Source of the DNA: Bacteroidales bacterium
Lineage (GTDB): Bacteria > Bacteroidota > Bacteroidia > Bacteroidales > UBA932
NCBI GenBank assembly: GCA_017617475.1
Contig: JAFZWC010000082.1
Span: 8,338-72,337, forward strand
DNA length: 64,000 nt
Reading direction: 5' to 3'
The notes under the pieces were generated by a model. That model worked only from the letters and a program-made list of their open reading frames with translations. It did not search any database and had not been told where the DNA came from. Positions within the stretch are counted from its first letter, which is position 1. The number at the start of each line of letters is the position of its first letter. This document shows positions 1-8,465 of this stretch, in pieces. The translations under genes were made by a program, and so were the position numbers.

Positions 1-522
1 TGCCTGTTCAATAGCCAGAACTTCGGCTTCCTGAAACTTCCCGACGCCTATACCACCGGTTCCAGCATTATGCCGCAAAAGAAGAACCCGGACGTGTTTG
101 AACTGGTGCGCGCCCATTGCAACCGCCTGCAGGGCATCCCCAACGACATCCGCCTGGTTACCGGAAACCTGCAGTCCGGCTACGCCCGCGACATGCAGCT
201 TCTGAAAGAACTGTATCTGCCGCTGTTTGACGAGATGGACAGCTGCCTGGACATTCTCACCTATGCCTTGCCCGGTATTACCGTGGCCACCGACCTCATG
301 TCCCGGCCTTTATACGAACCGGCCTTCTGCGTGGAGGAAGTGAACCGCCTGGTGGCATCCGGCGTTCCCTTCCGCGACGCTTACCGGCAGGTGGGCCAGG
401 CCGTCCAGAACGGCACCTTCCATTACAAAGGAACCCTCAAGCATACGCATGAGGGCTCTGTAAACAACTTGTGCCTGGACAAAATCCAGGAACGCTTTCA
501 GAAACTGCTGGCTTCTTTCTAG
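1..522 (+). CDS. argH: Argininosuccinate lyase, C-terminal part (5' end outside window)
   Basis: The frame is open from base 1, so the gene begins outside the window; 173 C-terminal residues are present. They carry the fumarase/aspartase/argininosuccinate-lyase superfamily signature GSSIMPQKKNPD at nt 61-96, which contains the mobile loop with the catalytic Ser. The downstream text (FELVRAHCNRLQGIP, then a helical C-terminal bundle) fits argininosuccinate lyase better than fumarase or adenylosuccinate lyase. The enzyme splits argininosuccinate into arginine and fumarate in the cytosol, the last step of arginine biosynthesis. Its TAG stop lies in a CTAG palindrome (519-522) shared with the stop of the converging flavoprotein gene. 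Family assignment is strong; the N-terminal half cannot be assessed. Confidence 0.9.
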   Translation, partial: CLFNSQNFGFLKLPDAYTTGSSIMPQKKNPDVFELVRAHCNRLQGIPNDIRLVTGNLQSGYARDMQLLKELYLPLFDEMDSCLDILTYALPGITVATDLMSRPLYEPAFCVEEVNRLVASGVPFRDAYRQVGQAVQNGTFHYKGTLKHTHEGSVNNLCLDKIQERFQKLLASF

Positions 523-1526
523 CGAAGATAGCGGTTCAGGACACGCTCCGTAAGCTTCCGGCTGTGGGAAACCAGTTTCACCATGGCTATTCCTACGGGA
601 TTGTACAAAAGCTTCGCCGCCTTGGTGCGGTGAAGCTTTCTCTTTAGGATGGGGGCATTCACTTCCTCGAAAGACTTGCCCTCCAGGATGGCTCGGGCTG
701 CGTTTTCGCCGGTGGCCAGGGCAAAGTAGATGCCTTCGTAGGAAAGGCAGTCGCACCAGCAGCCGGCGTCCCCCACCAAAAAGATGTGCGGGTGGGACGG
801 ATAGTCTAAATCCGTGGTAATGAAGGCCCCCAGCGTTTTGGTTTTCTCTATGCCGAAGTTGTCCAGAATCTGCTGGAACTTCTCGCGGCTGGAATCAAAC
901 TCGCAGTATCCGGCAATATCACAATCCTTGTTGGGGAAGAGGTAGTAATAGCCCCATTTGTACTTGTTGGACAGTTCAAACGTGATCTCGTCCGTACCCG
1001 AGCGCGGATTATACTGCTCAAAGATGAGCATGCGGGGCTTGCTGTCCGGATTCAGGTATTGACGTACGCGGCTGTTGGCACCGTCGGCCCCCACCAGGTA
1101 ACGGCAGAGGACGGTTTCGCCGGACTGAAGGGTTACTTCTATGCGGCCGTCTTCCTGTTCCCGGATTTCCCGGACACGGTCTTTAAGGAACGTGCCGCCT
1201 GCATTCAGATATTGGTCCAGAAGCAGTTTGTCAAAGGCCTTTCTGCGCACCACCCGGATTTCCTTAACCATATTGTACTTGCCCCGGTACTTTCCGTCAA
1301 TATACAGATGGGCCCAGTGTACCGGCAGGTAATCGTACTGAAGCTTGGGGAACAGGCGGTCCAATATGGCCCAGCCCCGCGGCGTGAGCCCCCCGCCACA
1401 GATTTTGTCGCGGGGAAACTCGGCGGGATCTACCAGAAGGCAAGGATGTCCCGCCTGCTGCAAAAGATACGCGCAGGTACTTCCGGCCGGACCGGCGCCG
1501 GCAATCAGGACGTCTACCTCTTTCAA
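519..1526 (-). CDS. Geranylgeranyl-reductase-family FAD-dependent oxidoreductase
   Basis: A 335-residue flavoprotein. The N terminus has a Rossmann dinucleotide motif (GAGPAG, residues 10-15). It is followed by CGGGL near residue 43, VGADGANSRVR in the middle and a second FAD motif GDAG near residue 250; this order is typical of the geranylgeranyl reductase / para-hydroxybenzoate hydroxylase fold. Members reduce isoprenoid chains or hydroxylate quinone precursors; the substrate here is unknown. The start is a TTG that directly follows the TAA of pepT; no ATG exists ahead of the Rossmann motif, so the alternative start is accepted. It is the last gene of a minus-strand series and converges on argH. 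Confidence 0.8.
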   Translation of the reverse strand: MKEVDVLIAGAGPAGSTCAYLLQQAGHPCLLVDPAEFPRDKICGGGLTPRGWAILDRLFPKLQYDYLPVHWAHLYIDGKYRGKYNMVKEIRVVRRKAFDKLLLDQYLNAGGTFLKDRVREIREQEDGRIEVTLQSGETVLCRYLVGADGANSRVRQYLNPDSKPRMLIFEQYNPRSGTDEITFELSNKYKWGYYYLFPNKDCDIAGYCEFDSSREKFQQILDNFGIEKTKTLGAFITTDLDYPSHPHIFLVGDAGCWCDCLSYEGIYFALATGENAARAILEGKSFEEVNAPILKRKLHRTKAAKLLYNPVGIAMVKLVSHSRKLTERVLNRYLR

Positions 1527-2747
1527 TTATTCGGCAAACAGTGAAATGATGTTCAGGATAACTTGGGAGGCCTTTTCCATGCTCTGGAGGGGCACAAACT
1601 CCATCTTGCCGTGGAAGTTGAGACCGCCGGCGAAGATATTGGGGCAAGGCAGGCCCTTGAAGGAGAGGTTGGCGCCGTCGGTTCCGCCGCGGATGGGCTG
1701 GATCTTGGGCTTCACATCGGCCATTTCCATAGCCTTGATGGCTTTCTCCACAATGAAATAGTGGGGTTCCACCTCCTGGCGCATGTTGTAATACTGGTCT
1801 TTGAGCACCAAGGTGGCGGTGCCTTCTCCGTACTTGGTGTTGATGAAGTCCGTCACCTGCTGCATCTGGACCTTCTTGGCCTCGAACTTGGCGCGGTCGT
1901 GGTCGCGGATGATGTAGGCGAAATCGGCCTCTTCCACCGCGCCCTTGAAGGAGATGAGGTGGAAGAACCCTTCATAGTCCTGGGTAAATTCCGGGCGCTG
2001 CTCCACGGGCAGGAGGCTGTTCAACTCCTGGCCGATGAGGATGGCGTTCTTCATCTTACCCTTGGCGTAGCCGGGATGCACATTGCGGCCCTGGATATGG
2101 ATCTTGGCCGAGGCGGCGTTGAAGTTCTCGAACTCCAGCTCGCCAACCTCGCCGCCGTCCATGGTGTAGGCGTAATCGGCCCCGAAGCGCGGGACGTCGA
2201 ACTTGACCACGCCGCGGCCGATTTCCTCGTCCGGGGTGAAGCCGATGCAGATTTTGCCGTGCTTGACCTCGGGATGCTCCACCAGGTACTGCACGGCGGT
2301 CATAATCTCGGCCACGCCGGCCTTGTCGTCGGCGCCCAGCAGGGTGGTTCCATCGGTGGTGATGAGCGTCTGGCCCACGTAGTGCAGCATTTCCGGGAAT
2401 TCTTCCGGCCTCAGCTGCAGGCCGGGTACGCCCTTAAGGTCTATGGCGCCGCCGTCATAATTTTCTATGATCTGAGGTTTCACATCGGCCCCGCTGGCAT
2501 CGGGGGCGGTGTCCACGTGGGCGATGAAGCCCACGGCAGGGACCTCCTTATTGAGGTTGGACGGGATGGAGGCCATCACGTAGCCATATTCATCCAGGGT
2601 CACTTCCACGCCCAGAGCCTTCAGTTCGGCCTCCAGCATCTTGAGCAGATTCCACTCCTTGGCGGCGGAAGGCTGGGTCTCGGATTCCTCGTTACTCTGT
2701 GTATCTACGCTTACATAGCGTAAAAATCGGTCTAATATCTTTTCCAT
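1527..2747 (-). CDS. pepT: Peptidase T (tripeptide aminopeptidase)
   Basis: A 406-residue M20B metallopeptidase of normal length for PepT. Dizinc-site motifs are visible: HVDTAPD (His77, Asp79), GADDKAG near residue 138 and TPDEEIGRG near residue 172. The family releases the N-terminal residue from tripeptides in the cytosol. It lies downstream of an OPT-family oligopeptide transporter on the same strand, which suggests peptide import followed by hydrolysis. The 80-bp gap to that transporter is filled by two facing palindromic repeats, so co-transcription is possible but not certain. Its stop codon abuts the TTG start of the flavoprotein gene. Confidence 0.93.
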   Translation of the reverse strand: MEKILDRFLRYVSVDTQSNEESETQPSAAKEWNLLKMLEAELKALGVEVTLDEYGYVMASIPSNLNKEVPAVGFIAHVDTAPDASGADVKPQIIENYDGGAIDLKGVPGLQLRPEEFPEMLHYVGQTLITTDGTTLLGADDKAGVAEIMTAVQYLVEHPEVKHGKICIGFTPDEEIGRGVVKFDVPRFGADYAYTMDGGEVGELEFENFNAASAKIHIQGRNVHPGYAKGKMKNAILIGQELNSLLPVEQRPEFTQDYEGFFHLISFKGAVEEADFAYIIRDHDRAKFEAKKVQMQQVTDFINTKYGEGTATLVLKDQYYNMRQEVEPHYFIVEKAIKAMEMADVKPKIQPIRGGTDGANLSFKGLPCPNIFAGGLNFHGKMEFVPLQSMEKASQVILNIISLFAE

Positions 2748-2759
2748 ATCATTCTGGTT

Positions 2760-2830
2760 TACAGATCCTTCGTCGGCTTTGCCTCCTCAGGATGACAATT
2801 GTCATTCTGAGCGAAGCGAAGAATCTGTTA
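2760..2830. repeat. Paired palindromic intergenic repeat (GATTCTTCGC...GAATGACA family), two facing copies
   Basis: Two copies face each other: one near 2761-2797 with a diverged tip, and an inverted one at 2799-2830 with the common form (ATTCTTCGC / GCGAAGAAT arms). Each can fold into a hairpin. The right copy directly follows the TAA of the OPT transporter; the TAA at 2828-2830 is the first element of the repeat. The same family recurs at 22143, 23172, 23201, 28681, 33549, 41893, 46519, 46563, 53541 and 61205. Confidence 0.85.
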
Positions 2831-4804
2831 TTTATTCTGTGTCTTCATTGAAGCGTAAATCATGTAGGCTATGATGGCCAGGAAGGGAACTATGGCCACG
2901 GCTTCACCGTAGTTGGCGGCCCAGGAGGTCATGTAGAGGTCTACGTTGGCGAACTTGAGAATGGCGCTCACCACACCCATGAGGGCGCCGCCGGCAATGA
3001 AGCCGGAAGCGATGAGGGTGCCCTTCTCCATGCGGGCGTTGTTCACGGCCGCATCCTTGGAGCGGGTGCTCACATACCAGGAAATGGCGCCACCCACCAG
3101 TAGGGGCAGGTTAAGGTCGATGGGGATGAACATACCCAGGGCAAACGGCAGGGCCGGAACCTTGCAGAAGTTCAGGACCAGGGCAATGGCAGCGCCGATG
3201 CCGTACAGCAGCCAGGGAGCGCCGCCGCCGGAGAACATGGGCTGGATGACCGCCGCCATGGCATTGGCCTGGGGGGCCACCAGGGCGTTGTCGCCGGTGA
3301 AGCCGTAAGTCTTGTTCAGCACCAGCATCACGCCGCACACGGTGACGGCAGATACCGCCACACCCAGGAATTTCCAGCCTTCCTGCACCTTGGGAGTAGA
3401 GCCCAGCCAATAACCTATCTTGAGGTCGGTGATGAAGGAACCCGCCACGGAAAGTGCGGTGCACACCACGCCGCCGATGATGAGGGCGGCGGCCATGCCG
3501 GCATTGCCCTTTAGGCCCACCGCCACCAGGATGAGGGAGGCGATGATGAGGGTCATGAGCGTCATGCCGCTCACCGGGTTGGAGCCCACGATGGCTATGG
3601 CGTTAGCTGCCACAGTAGTAAAGAGGAAGGCCACGATGGCCACCACCAGCAGGCCGATAAGGGCTTGCCAGACATTATTGACCACACCTCCGAAGGCGAA
3701 GAAAGCGAAGATGCCCAGCAGGGCTATGACCACGCCGAAGACAATGGTCTTCATGGGAAGGTCTTCCTCCGAACGGATGGCTTTCTCGTCCAGGGTGCCC
3801 GGCTTGCGCTTGAACTCCTTCACGGCCAGGCCGGCGGCACTCTTGATAACACCGAAGCTCTTCACGATGCCGATGATGCCGGCGGTGGCTATGCCGCCGA
3901 TACCGATATGGCGGGCATAGGTCTTGAAGATTTCCTCCGGAGCCATTTCGCCGATGGTCGTGGCAATACCGGTGCCCATGAGGTCGATGACATCGGCCCC
4001 CCAGATAAGATTCATGAGGGGAATGATTACCAGCCACACCAGCAGGGAGCCGCAGCAGATGATGAAGGAATATTTGAGGCCGATGATATAGCCCAGGCCC
4101 AGCACGGCCGCGCCGGTGTTCATCTTGAGCACCACCTTGGCTTTGTCGGCCACGAAGGCGCCCCAGCCCATGACGGTGGTGGAGACCGTCTCGGCCCAGG
4201 TGCCGAAGGTGGCCACGGCAAAGTCGTACAGACCGCCGATGAGACCGGCCGAGATGAGCGTCTTGGCGCTGGAGCCGCCGCCCTCGCCGCTGATGAGCAC
4301 CTGTGTTGTGGCAGTTGCTTCCGGGAAAGGATACTTCCCGTGCATCTCCTTCACGAAGTACTTACGGAACGGAATGAGGAAGAGGATGCCCAGCACGCCG
4401 CCCAGCAGCGAGCTCAGGATCATCTGCCAAAACTGCACCTCAACGCCCAGGATGTAAATGGCGGGAAGGGTGAAGATGGCACCGGCCACCACGGCGCCGG
4501 AGCAGCCGCCGATGGACTGGATAATGACGTTCTGGCTCAGGCCCTGCTTGAGGCCCAGGGCACCGGTGAGGCCCACCGCAATGATGGCGATGGGGATGGC
4601 CGCCTCAAACACCTGACCCACCTTGAGGCCCAGATATGCCGCTGCGGCACTGAAGAGGATGACCATGAGAAGGCCGATGGACACCGAATAGGGCGTGGCC
4701 TCGGCATACTTTTTCTGGGGATCCAGGATGGGGGTATACTCCTCTCCCGGCTTCAACTCCCGGTGAGCGTTCTCCGGAAGCTGGATTTGCTTTTTCTCTT
4801 CCAT
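2828..4804 (-). CDS. OPT-family oligopeptide transporter
   Basis: A 658-residue polytopic inner-membrane protein with about fifteen hydrophobic segments. It matches the OPT family pattern: an N-terminal TPYS-containing cytoplasmic stretch, a first helix leading into GLKVGQVFEAAIP, and KYPFPEATATTQ in the first third. Bacterial OPT proteins import oligopeptides or metal chelates with protons. The start at ATG 4804 (MEEKKQ) is preferred over an ATG at 4834, because the latter would run into galE; 4804 leaves an 8-bp gap. The gene follows galE and precedes pepT. Substrate is unknown; the peptide role is inferred from the family and from pepT nearby. Confidence 0.88.
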   Translation of the reverse strand: MEEKKQIQLPENAHRELKPGEEYTPILDPQKKYAEATPYSVSIGLLMVILFSAAAAYLGLKVGQVFEAAIPIAIIAVGLTGALGLKQGLSQNVIIQSIGGCSGAVVAGAIFTLPAIYILGVEVQFWQMILSSLLGGVLGILFLIPFRKYFVKEMHGKYPFPEATATTQVLISGEGGGSSAKTLISAGLIGGLYDFAVATFGTWAETVSTTVMGWGAFVADKAKVVLKMNTGAAVLGLGYIIGLKYSFIICCGSLLVWLVIIPLMNLIWGADVIDLMGTGIATTIGEMAPEEIFKTYARHIGIGGIATAGIIGIVKSFGVIKSAAGLAVKEFKRKPGTLDEKAIRSEEDLPMKTIVFGVVIALLGIFAFFAFGGVVNNVWQALIGLLVVAIVAFLFTTVAANAIAIVGSNPVSGMTLMTLIIASLILVAVGLKGNAGMAAALIIGGVVCTALSVAGSFITDLKIGYWLGSTPKVQEGWKFLGVAVSAVTVCGVMLVLNKTYGFTGDNALVAPQANAMAAVIQPMFSGGGAPWLLYGIGAAIALVLNFCKVPALPFALGMFIPIDLNLPLLVGGAISWYVSTRSKDAAVNNARMEKGTLIASGFIAGGALMGVVSAILKFANVDLYMTSWAANYGEAVAIVPFLAIIAYMIYASMKTQNK

Positions 4805-4812
4805 GATGATTT

Positions 4813-5841
4813 CTATTTTCCGGCCAGATGGCACTCCCAGGCCCAGGCGGCCTTAAGCGTCTCCTCAATGGTACGGGTGGCTTTCCAGCCCATTTCCGTC
4901 TCGGCCAGGGTGGGATCGGCCCAGATGGCGGTGATGTCGCCGGCGCGGCGGGGTGCGAACTTGTAATTGAGTTTGACGCCGTTCACTTTCTCGAAGGCGT
5001 TCACCAGCTCCATTACGCTCAAGGGACGTCCGGTGCCCACGTTGAACACCTCGCAATCCTGCTTCATCTTACCTTCCACCATACGGGTGACGGCATACAC
5101 ATGGGCCTTGGCCAGGTCCACAATGTCGATGAAGTCCCGCTGGCAAGTGCCGTCAGGCGTAGGATAATCGTTGCCGAAGATGTTCAGGCACTCGCGCTTG
5201 CCGATGGCCGTCTGGGTGATATAGGGAACCAGGTTGTTGGGAACGCCGCGGGGCAGTTCACCGATAAGGGCGCTGGGATGGGCGCCGATGGGGTTGAAAT
5301 AACGCAGCAGGATGCCCTTCACTTTGCCTCCGTTGGCCTTCACGGTGTCACGAAGGATATCTTCGCACATGGTCTTGGTATTGCCGTACGGGGAAGTGGC
5401 GGGCTGGCGGGGCGTCTGCTCGGTCACGGGCACCGCCTCGGGTTCTCCGTACACGGTGGCCGATGAGGAAAACAGCACATTGCAGCCTCCGCGGTTCTGG
5501 GCAGCCTCCAGCACGTTGAGGAAGCTGGTAAGGTTATTCTTGTAATACTTTACCGGCTGTTCCACGGACTCGCCAACGGCTTTGAAGGCGGCAAAATGAA
5601 TGACAGCGTCAATAGGATACTTGGCAAAAAGGGCCTCCGTAGCGGCAAAATCACAGAAATCCACCACTTCCAGCGGGAGGTCTTCGCGGCCCGTGATTTT
5701 CTTGACTCCCTCGAAGCAGGTGCGGTCGCAGTTGGAGAAGTTGTCGGCCACCACCACGTCATAGCCAGCGGCGATGAGCTCTACGGTCACGTGGCTGCCG
5801 ATAAAACCGGCGCCACCGGATACTAGTACAGTCTTTTTCAT
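4813..5841 (-). CDS. galE: UDP-glucose 4-epimerase
   Basis: A 342-residue extended short-chain dehydrogenase/reductase. It has the NAD-binding motif GGAGFIG (residues 9-15), the catalytic Ser region FSSSATVYG (124-132) and the YxxxK pair (Tyr152, Lys156, in PYGNTK). Length and motif order match GalE, which interconverts UDP-glucose and UDP-galactose for galactose use and for surface polysaccharide precursors. It overlaps the 3' end of the OstA-like gene by 4 bp, so it is translationally coupled to an envelope-biogenesis operon; this favours a role in supplying nucleotide sugars for LPS or capsule. Confidence 0.94.
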   Translation of the reverse strand: MKKTVLVSGGAGFIGSHVTVELIAAGYDVVVADNFSNCDRTCFEGVKKITGREDLPLEVVDFCDFAATEALFAKYPIDAVIHFAAFKAVGESVEQPVKYYKNNLTSFLNVLEAAQNRGGCNVLFSSSATVYGEPEAVPVTEQTPRQPATSPYGNTKTMCEDILRDTVKANGGKVKGILLRYFNPIGAHPSALIGELPRGVPNNLVPYITQTAIGKRECLNIFGNDYPTPDGTCQRDFIDIVDLAKAHVYAVTRMVEGKMKQDCEVFNVGTGRPLSVMELVNAFEKVNGVKLNYKFAPRRAGDITAIWADPTLAETEMGWKATRTIEETLKAAWAWECHLAGK

Positions 5842-8465
5842 ATCTGGTCTTGTGTTTGTGTCTTAATGGCTTTTTTCTCTGCCTCTCTCTGGGCCTTTCT
5901 GGCAGCCTTTTCCTGCTCCCGCTGAAGGTACTTCTCAAAGCGGGCCCTTTCCTTCTGGGCCTTCTTCTCCAGCTTCTGAAGTGCCTTAAGCTTGCGGGCA
6001 CGTTCTTTCTCAAGCCGTTTCTGTTCCTTGGCGGCCCGCTTCTCGGCGTCAATGCGGTTCAGCTCTTCCCAACGGGCCTGCTTCTCGGCATCCTTTGCCG
6101 CCTTAATGGCGGCTTTCTCGGCGTCTTTGGCTGCTTTTTCGGCCGCTTTCTGGGCCTTCAGGCGTTCCTTCTCTTCTTTCAGGCGGGCTTTCTCGGCCTG
6201 TTTCAGTTCTTCGGGGGAGGGGTCGTGAATCTCGGGCTCCACGGCAATGCTCTTGAGGGTGTCCGCCGGAGCAGGCAGAAGCGTATCGGCCTGGACCTTC
6301 AGTGTATCTACGGGGACAATCAGGGGCTCTGCCTCCTGCTTTATCAGGGTATCTACCGGCTCCTGAGGTGTTTCCTCAATGGGGACCTCAACTTCGGTCT
6401 GGATCTCTGCATCGGCCTGGGCCTGGGCCAGTTCTTTCTGCAAAGCCTCCCGCTCCTTACGCTGCTGCTGCCGCACCACCTCCAGGGAATCACGGATGGC
6501 AATATCCCGGTACAACTTGTTGATATAGCCCGGGAAATACTCTTCCGTCTGGACGAATGCCGCATGAGGCCTGGCTATATAAGACAGGCGCTCGCTGGCG
6601 CGGGGTTTCAGAGTTGTTATATCCAGCGGAGACTTGGGTCTGCGTTCAGGCTCCCAGCGGAAACCCTTGAGGGTTTTGTCTTCTTCGGGCAGCTGCACGG
6701 TGGGATAGCCGTCATTCTTGGGGTTGTCGTAATAATGGATGCGCTCTATGTTTCCGTTCTTGAACGTAGCGTATATCATCTTGGTCTCCACCTTGTTCAC
6801 CGTGGCCAGAGCGTCGTTTTCCTCCAGATAAAAGAGTGTTGCTGCGCCTCCCAGGGCATCGAAGCGGGTCAGGGCCGATGTGGAATCGAAGTAGGCCACC
6901 ACCTCGGCGCCCCTGATTTGGTCGAAAGTCTTGGGGGCCTCCTCAATGGTGATGAAGGCGTTGGACAGCAAGTGCGCCCGCTGCATCTGGCGGTTCTTGA
7001 TGACCATATAGATGCTGTCGGAGGTATACTGCCGGTTGCCCTCGTTATAGAAAATAGGGTCCTGATACAGACGCACCAGGGAATCCAGGTCCGTGTAGAT
7101 GAGGGAATCGCCGGACATCTGCATGTCGCGGCGGAACAGTTTCACGCGCTTGGAGCCCCACAGGAAATTCACCTTGCTGGTGTCCGGGGGCGGAGCGGTG
7201 GTATCGGCCGGAGCCTTTGCCGCTTCGGCAGACGCCTGTTCGGGCGCAGCAGCGTCCTCTCCTTTGAGCGTCTCCCCCGGCGGCGGGGGGGCCGATGCGT
7301 TCTTCTCGCGCGCCTTACGGGCATTTTCCTCGGCCATCTTGGCGGGGTCGTTCTTCTGCGCCTCGGCCGCCTTCTTGGCCGCTTCCTCCGCCGCTTTCTT
7401 GCGGTATTCCATCACGGGGTCACCGGAGATGTCCTTGAGGCGCTTCTCGGCGTCGGCCACCCACGGCTGAGGAATGTCGCAGCGGCGATAGGCCCTGGAG
7501 ACGAGCAAATCGGCCCCCACATACACCGTGTCCCGGCGGTTCTTCTCTTCCGAGATGGAAATGATGGCCGGTTCGCGGGTCATGCGGATCTGCGAAAGGG
7601 AGTCCGTATACTCAAAGCGTCCGGCCAGGCCGAAGACATTGCGCGTGGTGTCCATGATTTCCACATGTCCCAGCATTTCCACATCGTTCACCTGGCGGTG
7701 GTAATAGAGCGAGTCGCTCCAGATTTCCTGATCCTTGGTGAGCAGGTGCACCTTGCGGCGGAAGAAGAAGAGCTCGTGTTCACGGTCGTACCAGCCGTCG
7801 TTGGCGCTGAGCATCTGGTCTTTCTGCCACATGTCCGTCCCGAAGCCGAAATAGGCGGTGGAAAGGTCGCTCCTGTATTCCAGGCGGGAGGTTTTGACGA
7901 ACGTGGTATCCATGTACATGTTCACCTGGTCGTTGAATACGAACAGATGAGCCTTGGAATCGTAGGTGCCGTAGAGGCTCTCGATAATCTGGCCGTCCTT
8001 GTCCCGCATGGCGGCGCCGTTCTGGAAAATAGCTACCGAGTCCTTGGTGTTATAGTCCAGGTAGCGGGTACGGAGGGTATTCTTGTCTTTGTCTTCCAAC
8101 TGTACCAGGGAGCCGCGGAACTTGGCCATGTTGTCGTCCACCACATACTGGAGGGTTTCGCTGGAAAGCTGGGTGCGGTCCTGGATAATGCGGACATGGC
8201 CGACGGCGTCGATGATGTTGGTGGTCACGTTCCAGAGGGCCGTGTCGCAAAGCAGGTAGGTGTTGTTGTGCAGAAACTTGGCCGGGCCTACCACCTTACG
8301 GTAATTCTGACCGCCCTTTTCGATGAGCTGGGCGCTCTGGGCGCTGATCAGGTGAACCTTGTCTTCTTCCTGGGTCTTCTGCTGGGGCTCATAAGCCAAA
8401 GCCGCCGCCGCGAAAGGCAGCAGCAGCAAAGGTACAAGCCATTTATGAGACCGCGTCGGGTTCAC
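5838..8465 (-). CDS. OstA/LptA-like envelope protein with long Lys/Glu/Ala coiled-coil tail
   Basis: An 875-residue exported protein with a signal peptide ending near PFAAAALAYE. Residues about 30-330 are repetitive beta-strand text typical of the OstA/LptA jelly-roll family (for example YLLCDTALWN, GHVEIMD). A second OstA-like stretch follows around residues 440-600. Two low-complexity parts are notable: an Ala/Pro/Glu linker near residues 355-430, and a C-terminal 200 residues rich in Lys, Glu, Ala and Arg that should form a long coiled coil. OstA-like proteins take part in LPS transport to the outer membrane. Position supports this: it lies directly after two SurA-like foldase genes (1-bp overlap with the second) and before galE. 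Confidence 0.8.
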   Translation of the reverse strand: MNPTRSHKWLVPLLLLPFAAAALAYEPQQKTQEEDKVHLISAQSAQLIEKGGQNYRKVVGPAKFLHNNTYLLCDTALWNVTTNIIDAVGHVRIIQDRTQLSSETLQYVVDDNMAKFRGSLVQLEDKDKNTLRTRYLDYNTKDSVAIFQNGAAMRDKDGQIIESLYGTYDSKAHLFVFNDQVNMYMDTTFVKTSRLEYRSDLSTAYFGFGTDMWQKDQMLSANDGWYDREHELFFFRRKVHLLTKDQEIWSDSLYYHRQVNDVEMLGHVEIMDTTRNVFGLAGRFEYTDSLSQIRMTREPAIISISEEKNRRDTVYVGADLLVSRAYRRCDIPQPWVADAEKRLKDISGDPVMEYRKKAAEEAAKKAAEAQKNDPAKMAEENARKAREKNASAPPPPGETLKGEDAAAPEQASAEAAKAPADTTAPPPDTSKVNFLWGSKRVKLFRRDMQMSGDSLIYTDLDSLVRLYQDPIFYNEGNRQYTSDSIYMVIKNRQMQRAHLLSNAFITIEEAPKTFDQIRGAEVVAYFDSTSALTRFDALGGAATLFYLEENDALATVNKVETKMIYATFKNGNIERIHYYDNPKNDGYPTVQLPEEDKTLKGFRWEPERRPKSPLDITTLKPRASERLSYIARPHAAFVQTEEYFPGYINKLYRDIAIRDSLEVVRQQQRKEREALQKELAQAQADAEIQTEVEVPIEETPQEPVDTLIKQEAEPLIVPVDTLKVQADTLLPAPADTLKSIAVEPEIHDPSPEELKQAEKARLKEEKERLKAQKAAEKAAKDAEKAAIKAAKDAEKQARWEELNRIDAEKRAAKEQKRLEKERARKLKALQKLEKKAQKERARFEKYLQREQEKAARKAQREAEKKAIKTQTQDQI

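Noticed and set aside
519..522. CTAG overlaps of converging stop codons (also at 49819)
   Set aside because: CTAG shared by two TAG stops is expected in compact genomes; two cases do not suggest a mechanism.
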